Below, in pieces: positions 40,352 to 50,600 of a stretch of DNA of 64,000 nt (its first letter is position 1; every line of letters starts with the position of its first letter). This stretch comes from Acholoe squamosa (lineage: Eukaryota > Annelida > Polychaeta > Phyllodocida > Polynoidae): contig OX439046.1 of the NCBI GenBank assembly GCA_949317995.1, forward strand, positions 76,074,786-76,138,785, in the 5' to 3' direction. The position numbers were made by a program, and so were the translations under genes. The notes under the pieces are model-generated. The model saw only the letters and a program-made list of their open reading frames with translations, was not told where the DNA came from and did not search any database.

Positions 40352-43300
40352 CTAGGTTACGGCAGTCTGTAGCAACCTTGGACTGCGTCTAAGAGGTTTT
40401 GAGGCCTCTTTTATTGACCTGGTATCCATAAGAGCCTTTTCCAAGGTCTTCTTAGCCTTAGAGGGACCTTTCCTCTTATTTTTACCTGCGCCTGCCGAGA
40501 CTTTTTGTATCTTCCCCTGCTTTCCGGATGTTACGACAGGGGGCACCACCCTCTTCGGGTCTGCAACCTTCCGTGGCCGCCCGGGTCCTCGCTTTCGGGT
40601 CGGTACCACTTCGAGTTGCTTAACACGACTCTGTTCCATTACTTCCAATAGACCATCGCCGTACATTTCGGTGGAGGTATCCCTCCCCCTCCATGGGCGT
40701 AGTCTCGCTACATTTGACTTGTAACATTTACCAAGCTGTGATTTAATAATCACTGTGCAATCACTAATAACCTGAGTTATAGTGAAAGGTCCATCCCAAT
40801 TACTGGCTAATTTCAGGTTAGCTAGAGGTTGGTGTAGACGCAGTACTCTATCCCCTAGATTAAAAAATCTAGCTTTTAGACCTGTGTCATAGCCAACTTT
40901 CTGCCAACGCGCAGTTTTCTGCAACTCGTCTCTAACCCTCTCATAGGCTTGTTTGAAATTATCCCGTAGGGATTCTACAAACATCACCTGGCAAGGGGCT
41001 TCCGGATTCATTCTTATTACGCCGAACACCAAATCGGCTGGCATAATCAAATCCTCTCCAAAAACGAGGAGATTAGGAGAACAGTTTGTGCTCGAATGCA
41101 CAGTGCCATTATAGGCATGTACCACGAATTCACATTGTTCATCCCAATCATCCATCTGCTCATTTACCAGAGACTTCAATACTTGGATCAAAGTCCTATT
41201 GAATCTCTCTACTTGTCCATCGCTCTGTGGTCTATAGGGATTAGTTCTTGTCTTGCAGATCGCCAGACAATTACACATCTCCTGCCACAGACTAGACTCA
41301 AATTCTCTGCCTTGGTCACTATGTAACATGAGTGGGACACCTAGGTGCAGCACCCACCCTTTTACAAAGGCCATAGCACAAGTAACAGCCTTATGATCCG
41401 GTAAAGGGAACACTCGGGTGTACTTGGTATAATAATCAGACACGACCATCATACACGTGTTGCCACTAGGAGTGGGGGGAATCCCACTAATAATGTCAAC
41501 AGCTATTCTAGCAAACCTTACACCAAACAGTTCCTGGGATAATGGCAGCTTGCCTAACCCGGGTCCTGGTTTGTTCTTACAGCACTCGGGACAGGTCTCC
41601 ACCCATCGGGTGAGATCTGTACTCATGCCGGGCCAATAGTATCGTCTGGTCAGACGTTCTAGAGACCTTTTCTTTCCAAAGTGCCCACTAGTTCTATGTC
41701 CATGACAGAAATACATAATATCTCGTCGCATAGCACTAGGTATGACAACTTGCAAGGTTTTGTTCCTATTAGAATGGTTCTTCCATCGAAACAGAATACC
41801 ATCCCGGACTTTTAGCTCGGCCCATTGAGCTAAGAATCGTCTCATCTCTCTGTTCTCCAATGACACTACGGGTCTTGGGGGACAGATACCCTGATTAAGG
41901 AATTTAATCAAACGTGATGTGACTGCATCAGACTTCTGGAACTGCCTGATGGTCTCCAAGGACCAATTCAAGACATGTTCCGGATGGGTTTCGAATGGAA
42001 CTCGAACCCCTGCCAACACAGCATTGTGTGCTCCACAATCAGTGCACTCAGCATTTGCACATTTCCTCACTGGGATTCTAGACAAAGCATCTGCATTCAA
42101 ATGCTTTGCCCCGGCTCGGTGTTCAATCTGGCTGTGATTTAGACCGAATTCGGATAGGTGCGCTAACCAGCGACCTATCATCCCCTCTGCATCTTTGAAG
42201 TTCAATAACCATCTGAGGGAAGAGTGATCAGTCCGTAGAGTGAAATCACTCCCCCACAAAAAGTGCTTGAACTTCTTCGTATAGACCACCACAGCCAACA
42301 ACTCACGTTTAGTGGTACAATAGTTTCTTTGAGATTTACTCAACGTGTTACTAGCGAAGGCTATAGGAACTTCGACCCCATCCTGGACCTGAGAAAGGGC
42401 GGCTCCTATGCTTTCATTACTAGCATCAGTATCTAGAATGAAATGATCATTCTCCGTGGGGTATCTCAACACAGGTGTGATAGCAAACAAATCCTTTATT
42501 TTCATAAAGGCCTCGTCTTGCTCGGGTCCCCAAGGGAATCGTTCCTTTCTGATCCCGGGTGTCCAGTGGGACAAACTCTGGATAGGAAAGGCAACCCTTG
42601 AATATCCTGGGATAAAGTCCCGGTAGTAGGAACAGAATCCGAGGAAGGACCTAACTTCTTTCGCATTCGTGGGTGCTTGCCAATTTGACACGGCATCCAG
42701 TTTCTCCGGATCGGCTTTAATCCCTTCATTCGAGATTATTCGCCCCAAGTAATTAATAGATCTTTTGAAAAGATCGCACTTCTTGGGTTTCAGCTTCAAA
42801 CCATTAGTTATGATCCTTTCCAGGACCATACCTAAATTTTCCAAGCATTCTTCGTATGTCTTTCCAAAGACAATCACATCGTCTAGATAGACGAGACATT
42901 TCTTCCATAAAAGGTCACTTAATAAAGTTTCCATCATGGCTTCAAATGTCGCCGGTGCATTGCACAATCCAAACGGCATCACATTATACTGGAATAATCC
43001 AATATGACTGGAAAAGGCCGTCTTCTCCATATCTTTCGGATGCATACCCACTTGCCAGTACCCGGATTGTAAGTCTAGAGAGCAATACCATTGCTTACCT
43101 CCAAGGGAGTCTATAGTCTCATCGATCCGTGGTAAGGGATATGAATTCTTCTTGGTCATACCATTCAATTTCCGGTAATCTATGCAGAAACGGATGCTAC
43201 CATCTTTCTTGGTCACCATGCACACAGGGCTAGACCAAGGACTGGTTGATGGAATTATTACATCCTGTTCAAGCATTTTAGCTATCTCCTCCTCAGCTAC

Positions 43301-44545
43301 CTTCTTTTTGGCTAGTGGGAGTCTTCTATAAGGAATCTTAAAAGGTTCATTCTCACCAGTGTCAATCGTATGCAGTACTTTATCGGTACGCCCCAATTGT
43401 TCACTCGGTGCTGCAAAAGCTTTACGGTACTTGTACAACAAGTCAGTTAGAGCTTCACGTTGTTCATCACTTTCTACATGGCTTTCGGCTACTAGAGTGT
43501 CTAGTTCCGGGCTCCTTTCGGGTGAGGAAGGGGCTCCGGGTGCCGAAACATGTTTACAGTCTTCTATCAATTCGGATAAGACAACCGATCCAAGGATCGT
43601 ATCCTTCTGTACATAGACAGTCTTGTTACCGGTATTGGATATAGGAACCACCGTCCAAGCAGCGTTAGCTACTAGAACATCAGCGGATTCCAATCCGATA
43701 CTTGACAACATGGCCATGTCTGGCTCTACAACTCCAGTTTTTCCTGAAAACTGTCTGTCCGCTCGACATAAGACATCACAGGCTGTGCCTGGTGGTATCT
43801 TAACAGTCTGGGCTACACTGGCTACACTGCTTACTTGCCTAAGTACACATTGTACTTCGAGATGGTACGGGTCTCTCACTTCCAATATTCCCCTCTGGGA
43901 ATCTAACCTTGCTCCATATAATGCAGCAAAATCCAGACCGAGTATACCATCATCCGCGATGTTCGCCACAGTAGGGGTAAGGATGAAGTCCTTATCTTCC
44001 TGTAGACTGAACCTCATACATGTTCTACCGAACGTTTGTATCATGCTACCGTCGGCCGTACGAGCATTTCCTTCCGTTGTGAAAGTTTCATGATTCGTAG
44101 GCAAAAGATCGTAGAATCTCTTAGCAATACAGGAGTGGCTAGCACCCGTATCGACAAGAAACTCAGCGGATCTACCACTCACAGATACAACTGCGTACCA
44201 CCTCCTACCTTTCAAGTAGGTAGGACTACTTGCATACTTAGCAAGTTCCGTCTTAGCGCCGAGGTCAAATCCACATCCCTTTAAGAATTCGAGACAAGGA
44301 TGACCCGGGGGGAACTGGGCACACCCCACCCTGGCCAACTCATTGGCCGCTCCCTCTGGACTGATATCGGGTTTCCCCTCTGTGTTCTTCTGCCGGTTCT
44401 TGACACCTGGTGTACTATCAGTCTCCCCAGCCTCATGAGTAAGGAACTGATCAGGCTCCTTAGCTTCACTGCTGGGCGAAATCGCTAGAGGATTCTTGCC
44501 AGTACCGCAAGCTGCGATAGGCTGGCAGTCATGGCAATCACTCAC
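40352..44545 (-). CDS. pol: Gypsy-2 Pol polyprotein (PR-RT-RH-IN) with an AT-hook-like tail
   Basis: 1397 codons. Protease FLVDTGASHSC lies near residue 130. Reverse transcriptase has RFCIDYRKLN, PFGLCNAPATF and CLVYLDDVIVFG near 550. RNase H has LDTDASNESIGAALSQ near 704. The integrase zinc motif (HRTSGHFGKK...CPECCK) spans about 947-990. The catalytic core has AVDIISGI (first Asp), HSDQGREFE (second Asp) and DGQVERFNR (Glu, about 1107). A GPF-type module follows (WDGPFTITQV). Near 1316 the tail has RKRGPGRPRKV, an AT-hook-like motif, rather than a chromodomain. Gag ends 39 bases upstream in another frame, so expression needs recoding or reinitiation, known in the family. Confidence 0.93.
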   Translation of the reverse strand: MSDCHDCQPIAACGTGKNPLAISPSSEAKEPDQFLTHEAGETDSTPGVKNRQKNTEGKPDISPEGAANELARVGCAQFPPGHPCLEFLKGCGFDLGAKTELAKYASSPTYLKGRRWYAVVSVSGRSAEFLVDTGASHSCIAKRFYDLLPTNHETFTTEGNARTADGSMIQTFGRTCMRFSLQEDKDFILTPTVANIADDGILGLDFAALYGARLDSQRGILEVRDPYHLEVQCVLRQVSSVASVAQTVKIPPGTACDVLCRADRQFSGKTGVVEPDMAMLSSIGLESADVLVANAAWTVVPISNTGNKTVYVQKDTILGSVVLSELIEDCKHVSAPGAPSSPERSPELDTLVAESHVESDEQREALTDLLYKYRKAFAAPSEQLGRTDKVLHTIDTGENEPFKIPYRRLPLAKKKVAEEEIAKMLEQDVIIPSTSPWSSPVCMVTKKDGSIRFCIDYRKLNGMTKKNSYPLPRIDETIDSLGGKQWYCSLDLQSGYWQVGMHPKDMEKTAFSSHIGLFQYNVMPFGLCNAPATFEAMMETLLSDLLWKKCLVYLDDVIVFGKTYEECLENLGMVLERIITNGLKLKPKKCDLFKRSINYLGRIISNEGIKADPEKLDAVSNWQAPTNAKEVRSFLGFCSYYRDFIPGYSRVAFPIQSLSHWTPGIRKERFPWGPEQDEAFMKIKDLFAITPVLRYPTENDHFILDTDASNESIGAALSQVQDGVEVPIAFASNTLSKSQRNYCTTKRELLAVVVYTKKFKHFLWGSDFTLRTDHSSLRWLLNFKDAEGMIGRWLAHLSEFGLNHSQIEHRAGAKHLNADALSRIPVRKCANAECTDCGAHNAVLAGVRVPFETHPEHVLNWSLETIRQFQKSDAVTSRLIKFLNQGICPPRPVVSLENREMRRFLAQWAELKVRDGILFRWKNHSNRNKTLQVVIPSAMRRDIMYFCHGHRTSGHFGKKRSLERLTRRYYWPGMSTDLTRWVETCPECCKNKPGPGLGKLPLSQELFGVRFARIAVDIISGIPPTPSGNTCMMVVSDYYTKYTRVFPLPDHKAVTCAMAFVKGWVLHLGVPLMLHSDQGREFESSLWQEMCNCLAICKTRTNPYRPQSDGQVERFNRTLIQVLKSLVNEQMDDWDEQCEFVVHAYNGTVHSSTNCSPNLLVFGEDLIMPADLVFGVIRMNPEAPCQVMFVESLRDNFKQAYERVRDELQKTARWQKVGYDTGLKARFFNLGDRVLRLHQPLANLKLASNWDGPFTITQVISDCTVIIKSQLGKCYKSNVARLRPWRGRDTSTEMYGDGLLEVMEQSRVKQLEVVPTRKRGPGRPRKVADPKRVVPPVVTSGKQGKIQKVSAGAGKNKRKGPSKAKKTLEKALMDTRSIKEASKPLRRSPRLLQTAVT

Positions 44546-44583
44546 TCTGGGGGTAATCCGGTTGCCATTGTGGACACCCCCTC

Positions 44584-47325
44584 TCAGTTTTCCTTCTTCA
44601 CTGAGTCCTCCTTACCCGGATTGCTCCGGTAACGAGTGTTTCTATAAACTGGCTTATCTGCCTCACACTCGGCAGCATAATGCCCAGTTTCCTGACATCG
44701 GAAGCATGTCACAACAGTCCTATCAGGCTTAGGCCTCCTAAGATTTTCAGTAATCTTCTTTACCAAATTGTTAACCAGGTCCTCTGATAAAGAAGGACCC
44801 GTCGTGGGTTTGGTATCGGGTTGAGTCACAGGAGGTTTAGAAGTGATCACTTTCTCCTTGACGTAACCCGGTTTCTTTCCCCAGTTCCGGTTGTACCGGG
44901 GGTTCCCTTGGCCAATGGCCCCAACGTTTTCATCTTCGTCAGGTTCCCCTGATTCGGATGAATCGGTTTCGGGTATTCCCTCCGGGATTATCATTGCTGA
45001 CATCCGTTGGGGTACCTTCCCGGCAAAGATACGGGCCTTTCGATCATAATGATCTAGGGACTGGAACAAATCTGTCAAAGAGGCATCATTCTTCCAAGCT
45101 TCACAGGCTACTGTCCTGTGTTCTTGATTCCGCAATCCTTCAATGAATTGTTTAAACATCTCATCTAGGAAGCATTCATCATCTAGTCTCCATTGAGGTC
45201 TGGCTTTATGCAACAGTCGTTGACATTCTAAGCCGAACACTTTGGCAGACTCCTTGGGCTTCTGTGTTCTTTTAGTGAACGTCAGCCAAGGGTCTTCTCC
45301 AACTATATTCCCATATAAATATGAAGCAATCTCTATGAGTTCATCATACTTCATATGGGCTGAGAGTCCTGTTATTTGAGAATCTCTCCATTGTTCCACG
45401 GCTCCTTTTCCGTCGCCTTCCTTTAACCAGCATACTAAATAAGGCAGAGCTTCCGCTTTACCCCATCCATTGCAGTTAAAGACATCCGCGCAGCCTTGAT
45501 ACTCCTCCTTCCAAGGGTTCTTGGCATTAAAGGGGGTAGGTATCTTAGCTACTCTACGAGCCGGATTCGTGGATCCAGTAAGGGTTAAACCCTTACTCCA
45601 TTCCATGATCTCCGTATCGTCCAGACCTTGATTGTAACAATCAACACCTAAGTTAGCAATCGCTGCATTAGAATCATGCAGCGCTTGTAACCCTGGAGAA
45701 AGAGATACTCGGCGACTGAGTCTCTTTTTCCTTGGAGGATTCGTACCATAAGTACTTCCAAAGCCTCCGGATGGTGGTCCTCCTCCACCTCCTGATCCCC
45801 CTGCTCCGTATGGAGGCACCTGTGAAAAGGTGTATCCACTGGTTTGGGGAGCCGGCCCTGGACCATTGGTGGGTTGTGTATTTCCACCAAAGCTAAAGAA
45901 ACCACTATTGGGATTAGTGTTTCCTCCTGTTCCATACGACTGATTTCCATTATTGAAACCAGTCCCACTGGCAGAGGGTCTGCTCCTGGAACGATCGCTT
46001 GAGGGTCCGGATCCTTGATCACATCCGGATTGCCCCCCAGCTGTACTGGAACCTCCGGGTGCTCGTCCGGTTGTTCCTCCGGACGTGTTCCGGGTGTTAC
46101 CATTGGACGGATTCGTTCCTGTTTGGGACTGATTCCATCCATACTGGGCATACGGGCCATTTGGTCCCCCTAAAGGTGACTGTTGTGGCCATCCGCCGTC
46201 AAAGGTGGAGCTTCCTGCCGAGCGGCTTTGTTTAGCTCCACTCGCAGAATTATCCCCTTTATTTCCCGTACCTAGACCAAGAGGTATAGAGGTATTATCT
46301 GTAAATCTAACCTGATGACTCTTTACTCCTTCATAACGAGGTACAGTTGTCTCTGTTACCCCGTCATTGCCCCTCAAAGAGAACATCTGGTTACTTGTCG
46401 TGTTTAGGGCAATTCCTGAAACAGTGAAGTCTGATTCAAGAGTGCCTACTGCACGACCAGTATCTTCTAGATACTTTGACATCTGGATAGCTTTAGCCTC
46501 CAGTTCGGAATAATCATCCATCATTTTAGTCTGTTTAACAGCCAAATCTGTGGATTCGCGTATCAATTGATCTTTGAGTTTTTCATGCTCATCGGTCTGT
46601 TTTTGGTACGTTTCCCGAGCATCTTTGAAGGCTGATTCTATTTTCTTCAGCTCTTCTTGATACTTGCCGTAGGCCGATTGAGTTGAATTTAACTCTTGTT
46701 TAGTTCTATTCAACTCATCATACGAGGCTCTGTATTCCAGATCCGCCGTATATAGTGCATCACGATACTGTTCGTGCTGGAGTTGAAAATCTTGCTTTTC
46801 TTTCTCCATCTGATCCAACAACAATTGTTGTTGGCGTCTACAACTCTGATCGTAATCGAGACGTTCCGATATCAACTGTTTGTTTTCAGTCAGAATCTTG
46901 TCTCGGGTTCCGGTCAGTGTAATAAGATCCTTCTGGATCTTCTCGTATTCAGCTCTCATGTCTTCAAGCTCGTCCATTTTGTTCTTTTCGAATCCACATT
47001 TTTGGTGTTTAATTCGAGAACTGTATGGAGTTTCAAACATACCTGCACTAGGCTTTGGTACCTCAAATGGTAATTTACCAAATTGAGCAGTACTTTTATG
47101 CATTGGTGCAGGTTTCGAAGTACCTCCTGGCATGAATAAGGAGTCTCCAAATTCATCCAGTTCATGATGTAAGTTTCTTCTTACATCTTCTAACCCATCA
47201 GGGTAGTGTTCTAGTGGATCCCTCCACTCCGTACCTTGGGGTGGTGACTTGATTTCACCATCCTCCATCGGGGAGTCTAGCTCACGATTTGAGCCATTTC
47301 CCCTAACTGGGCTCAGCTCAGTCAT
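44584..47325 (-). CDS. gag: Gypsy-2 Gag with long coiled coil and one CCHC knuckle
   Basis: 913 codons. Residues about 110-290 form a long coiled coil (QIQKDL-type heptads, e.g. YQKQTDEHEKLKDQLIREST). A Gly/Ser/Asn-rich linker follows. The capsid-like retrotransposon gag domain lies in the second half (VFNCNGWGKAEALPYLVCWL, EIASYLYGNIVGEDPWLTFT). A single zinc knuckle CFRCQETGHYAAEC sits near residue 875, for RNA packaging. The C-terminus is short and basic. Gag is unusually long because of the N-terminal coiled coil. Pol follows in a different frame. Confidence 0.9.
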   Translation of the reverse strand: MTELSPVRGNGSNRELDSPMEDGEIKSPPQGTEWRDPLEHYPDGLEDVRRNLHHELDEFGDSLFMPGGTSKPAPMHKSTAQFGKLPFEVPKPSAGMFETPYSSRIKHQKCGFEKNKMDELEDMRAEYEKIQKDLITLTGTRDKILTENKQLISERLDYDQSCRRQQQLLLDQMEKEKQDFQLQHEQYRDALYTADLEYRASYDELNRTKQELNSTQSAYGKYQEELKKIESAFKDARETYQKQTDEHEKLKDQLIRESTDLAVKQTKMMDDYSELEAKAIQMSKYLEDTGRAVGTLESDFTVSGIALNTTSNQMFSLRGNDGVTETTVPRYEGVKSHQVRFTDNTSIPLGLGTGNKGDNSASGAKQSRSAGSSTFDGGWPQQSPLGGPNGPYAQYGWNQSQTGTNPSNGNTRNTSGGTTGRAPGGSSTAGGQSGCDQGSGPSSDRSRSRPSASGTGFNNGNQSYGTGGNTNPNSGFFSFGGNTQPTNGPGPAPQTSGYTFSQVPPYGAGGSGGGGGPPSGGFGSTYGTNPPRKKRLSRRVSLSPGLQALHDSNAAIANLGVDCYNQGLDDTEIMEWSKGLTLTGSTNPARRVAKIPTPFNAKNPWKEEYQGCADVFNCNGWGKAEALPYLVCWLKEGDGKGAVEQWRDSQITGLSAHMKYDELIEIASYLYGNIVGEDPWLTFTKRTQKPKESAKVFGLECQRLLHKARPQWRLDDECFLDEMFKQFIEGLRNQEHRTVACEAWKNDASLTDLFQSLDHYDRKARIFAGKVPQRMSAMIIPEGIPETDSSESGEPDEDENVGAIGQGNPRYNRNWGKKPGYVKEKVITSKPPVTQPDTKPTTGPSLSEDLVNNLVKKITENLRRPKPDRTVVTCFRCQETGHYAAECEADKPVYRNTRYRSNPGKEDSVKKEN

Positions 47326-47347
47326 TTCTGACTGCGCTTACCCGAAG

Positions 47348-47367
47348 ACCAACTGGTCACGGCACCA
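47348..47367 (-). other. Primer-binding site of Gypsy-2 (tRNA-His type)
   Basis: In element sense, one base after the LTR end CTACA, the sequence TGGTGCCGTGAC is complementary to the tRNA-His 3' end GTCACGGCA-CCA. The match ends after 12 bases. Confidence 0.65.
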
Positions 47368-47368
47368 G

Positions 47369-47786
47369 TGTAGTGGTTCGTCTCGTTAAGTTAGATTAAA
47401 TCATAACGAAGAGAGAGAAAAGTTTCCGGGTAGGCAACCGAGCTTTTATTTCAGAGCTTGCGTTACATACGATCACAGCCTCAGAGGACTACATGCTGCT
47501 AGTGCATTCGGTTACCCTTTCGGGTAACAACCTGGTTGAGCAGTGGGTAAACCACTACTGAGGAACCTAGGGCTAGGACCAGCCTTATATAGGGGAAAAG
47601 CCCGCGAAACTCAGACCGGCCACGTGACGTGTGGCGGACGAGTGGTAGGCCCCCTGGTGTAGTGGATACGAACCCAGAGGCAGGTGCTGCCACCTGCCAT
47701 CCGGATTCCCCCACCACACCCGAAGGACCTAGGTCTGAGTCTCACGGGTGCATGAACGTTAAAGTGTAAAATACCATACCCCTACA
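47369..47786 (-). repeat. 5' LTR of Gypsy-2
   Basis: Same 418 bp as 34391-34808, no difference seen by eye. Confidence 0.92.
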
Positions 47787-48608
47787 CTTGCAATAAAAAT
47801 GTGGGGGTCCCAGGCATATTTATGTGATACAGCACTTTTAGTATCATATAGGATTATACAGCAATATGTCATATAAATCCACAGATTCCTATCCAAAAGT
47901 AATTACATTTTCTTATAACTTCCTCAGTACTTAGATTATACACATATCTTTGCAGTGAGTGTAGCTCTGACATATGGTCCCAGCCATATTTCTAATCTTT
48001 TGGATGATTGAACATTTTTCTTAAGGGAAATGGCTAGAACAGGTACATCTAGATTATATGGCACATTCCTACCCCAACTGCCTCTGTGGTGCATGTGTTA
48101 CATCTCTGCCTTGTACACAAGAGATCTGGAGCCCATTCAGAATTTTGCATATTTCGTTCTCATAATTTCTATAGAGTGCAGGAGACCCCTGGTGTTCAAA
48201 TGGTGAACTAACAATCCCGGCCAGCCACCTTAATATGAATAAATGGGATTTAATTCTGTTTTTCCTTTTGATAAACTGAAATATTGGGCCCATAAGATAC
48301 TGTAGCCAAGAATAGCTTCTTGCTGTAGCTATGGGCTCGGGTGGCCCATGACTGAAAAATTTAGTGTCTTCCTCTGCGGTTACCTAACAGCGTCAGGTTT
48401 AAGTCCACCGTGCTGCCGACAGTGCCATGCCACCCAGTCATGGCTGAGTGAAGATAGCTCTGTTTATTCTTGGATTGCAGAGTAAAGGTGTCTATGGAAA
48501 TAACTGCTCGTTAATCCAAACGATATAGGATGTCAAAACCAATCCAATATGTTTAATTATTGCATTGATGTTCTTTCACATGGAATTCCTGATAATGATT
48601 ACAGGTAT
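47787..48608. other. No gene seen to the right of Gypsy-2
   Basis: No coding frame. Two weak tRNA-like stretches (about 48085-48150 and a B-box-like GGTTTAAGTCC near 48397) hint at old SINE remnants but do not fold convincingly. Confidence 0.3.
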
Positions 48609-48642
48609 CTGTGCGGTCTAGATAGACATCTAGACCGCACAG
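48609..48642. repeat. Perfect 15-bp hairpin
   Basis: CTGTGCGGTCTAGAT, loop AGAC, then the exact inverse. It overlaps the start of a B-box-like GGTTCAAACTCC (48642-48653). Confidence 0.9.
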
Positions 48643-49900
48643 GTTCAAACTCCTGTTGTGATGTTATTTTTATTCTCAGTTACTGTCTTTTTCTAAAAAT
48701 AATGTTTTATAATAAATATCCTCTGAATGCCAACAAGATAAACGGGGCTTTGAGGAGGCCCTTTACAGAAACCGATTTTACCTTGTATGTGTATGTTACA
48801 AAAACGTTTTCCTCATACAGTTTTGAACCAACATTCTGTGATTCAAAGTCAAACAGGCTAACTGTTATACTATTGGGATTGCTGCTGATTGTAGCCTGAA
48901 ACTCCATACATTCATCATAACTTTGTATCACAACCAGTGTAGTAGATTTGTTCCTCTTCTAGACCTCTACATTTCATGTCAAAAGATATTCATCGTTTTA
49001 CTGTTATATAAACTTCTGTGGATAGAGTATAAGTAAGAAAACCTCCTCGGTTCTGGAGTATTTGCCATAAAGCAGTGAATTAGCACTGAAACAGTCTGAA
49101 GTTTAGGTGTTTAGGTTATGTAATGGAAAACCTCCTTGCAGCTGAGGATTTCACATTAAAAAAAACGAGGCTAAACAGGCCTGTCCATATGTTATGGCAC
49201 CTCCCAACCCCCACACCTAGGAGACTGGCTCTCTGGCCGTACCCTGCCCCTGATAGCCTTTCCTGATGGTCGTTCACCTTTATCCGTTTTTATGACAAGA
49301 CAATTTGGGCAAATCAAAGTTCAATTTAACTCTCACCCTCTGCCGTTGTGTCTCTTGTAGTCTGATCTTCCTTATCAGAATCGTCCTGCACATTGTCTTT
49401 GGTAGTATCTACATATAAGTCCCCTTCATTAGGGTCATCAGACGAACTTTGCCCCTCGTTTAGCTCCTCATTTACTTCTAGATCTGAGTTTTCCTCCTCT
49501 ATGGCGTCCATGTTTGAGGCTGGAGGGGGTAAGTTCCATGTGGGGGCATCCACCATTAGTGTGTGGGAGACAGACGGAGTAGTCTAAGTACAACCCTGCT
49601 CCATGTAGGTCTATACTAATGAATGGAGATAACCTTGTGTCTACATGCCCTATGTCAGCTACCCATAGCACAGGCCTAAACTGGTCCACTAGGTGCTGTG
49701 GTCTGAAGGTGTTATTTATTTCATGTTGCACGGAGTGGAATACGGGCACCACATTGACTTAACACAGGAGCTCCGTATCTCACACGCCCGTGAGATAACC
49801 CTGCCCCGTATCTCACAGCCAGTAAGAGTATTGCAAATGGTCTTAAAACATGGAAATACTCAACATTTTATGTCCGTTCAAATGAGTTCTAACTCAGATA
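48643..49900. other. No gene; one end of a fold-back repeat
   Basis: Short frames only. GTTATTTATTTCATGTTGCA at 49711-49730 matches the end motif of the fold-back family described from 50035 on, and CCGTATCTCAC occurs twice (49772 and 49807) around GTGAGATAACCC. Confidence 0.4.
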
Positions 49901-50034
49901 AAGCGCTGGTTCCACACGCATAAAATCGGTCGGAATAGTCCTAATCCGACGATTTATAATATATCAAAAGTATAGAAAAAAATCGGTCGGATTAGTACTC
50001 ATCCGACCGATTTACTCCTATGGAACCAGCACTT
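49901..50034. mobile_element. 134-bp fold-back MITE
   Basis: Outer arms AAGCGCTGGTTCCA and TGGAACCAGCACTT, and inner arms AATCGGTCGGA and TCCGACCGATT, are both inverted. Non-coding. Confidence 0.8.
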
Positions 50035-50133
50035 AACATGAAATGAATACAGGGGGTCTGAGTGAGGGTTTGCCTTGTGAGATAACCTCACTCAGACACC
50101 CTACTTGTGAACCTGTGTCTATGTATTCATGTT
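50035..50133. mobile_element. Fold-back family F, copy a
   Basis: Ends AACATGAAATGAAT and ATGTATTCATGTT; internal stem GTCTGAGTGAGG / CCTCACTCAGAC with GTGAGATAACC between. It directly abuts the previous MITE. Confidence 0.75.
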
Positions 50134-50324
50134 TTCTTTACCTACACATGTACATATTTCATTATATTACAGGTTATGTAGATGCATATTTTGTTTTGTA
50201 ATGTTGATGTGGAATATTCTGAACTACAGATGTATCAAATGATTTACCATGACATCAACATTCTAGAAATGATGTGAAAAAATGTGATGGAATTTAGAAC
50301 AAACATTTGAAGAGCCTTGGTCAC

Positions 50325-50430
50325 GCCCATAGGACACTCACCAGCTATTCACTGGTGCATCACGCCGACCCTCATGGAGTGTGAGTATCGGTCCTGTAGG
50401 GACGGCATGATACACCGGTGCACACAGACA
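50325..50430. repeat. Hairpin repeat of the GCATCATGCC family
   Basis: TGGTGCATCACGCCGACCCT on the left and AGGGACGGCATGATACACC on the right form an imperfect stem. Related stems lie near 54990, 56660 and 60535. Confidence 0.65.
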
Positions 50431-50499
50431 ATTCTATATCATGCTTAACTGGTGATTAACTCACCGGTATCGAGTACCACAAGCATCGACAAAAGAGTT

Positions 50500-50600
50500 A
50501 TATAGAGAAAGGTATACCAGTGTTGGGTCTGCCTGCTTCGCCTCATGAGATAACCCCCGGCAGACCCAACACGCGTGAACCTTTGTATTTATTTCATGTT
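50500..50600. mobile_element. Fold-back family F, copy b
   Basis: Internal stem GTGTTGGGTCTGCC (50520-50533) and exact inverse (50559-50572) around ATGAGATAACCCC. The right end TTGTATTTATTTCATGTT matches the family; the left end is degenerate. Confidence 0.65.

Larger units (their letters stand above)
34391..47786 (-). mobile_element. Gypsy-2: 13.4-kb Ty3/Gypsy element, looks whole, with a third large ORF
   Basis: Two 418-bp LTRs, identical by eye (34391-34808 and 47369-47786), enclose gag (44584-47325), pol (40352-44545) and a third ORF (36120-39833), all on the minus strand and all long open frames. The primer site next to the 5' LTR reads TGGTGCCGTGAC, matching the 3' end of tRNA-His. A purine tract (AAGGGGGGCAG) precedes the 3' LTR. 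No breaks are visible and the LTRs do not differ, so the insertion is very recent. The flanks (TATG on the left, CTTG on the right) show no target duplication. Confidence 0.92.

Noticed and set aside
34521-47717. Identical 72-codon frame in both Gypsy-2 LTRs
   Set aside because: Explained by LTR identity; overlaps promoter and U3 parts and looks like no known protein.
48085-48150. tRNA-derived SINE head (GGTGCATGTGTTACATCTCT region)
   Set aside because: The acceptor and T arms do not pair and the B box is poor; at most an old remnant.
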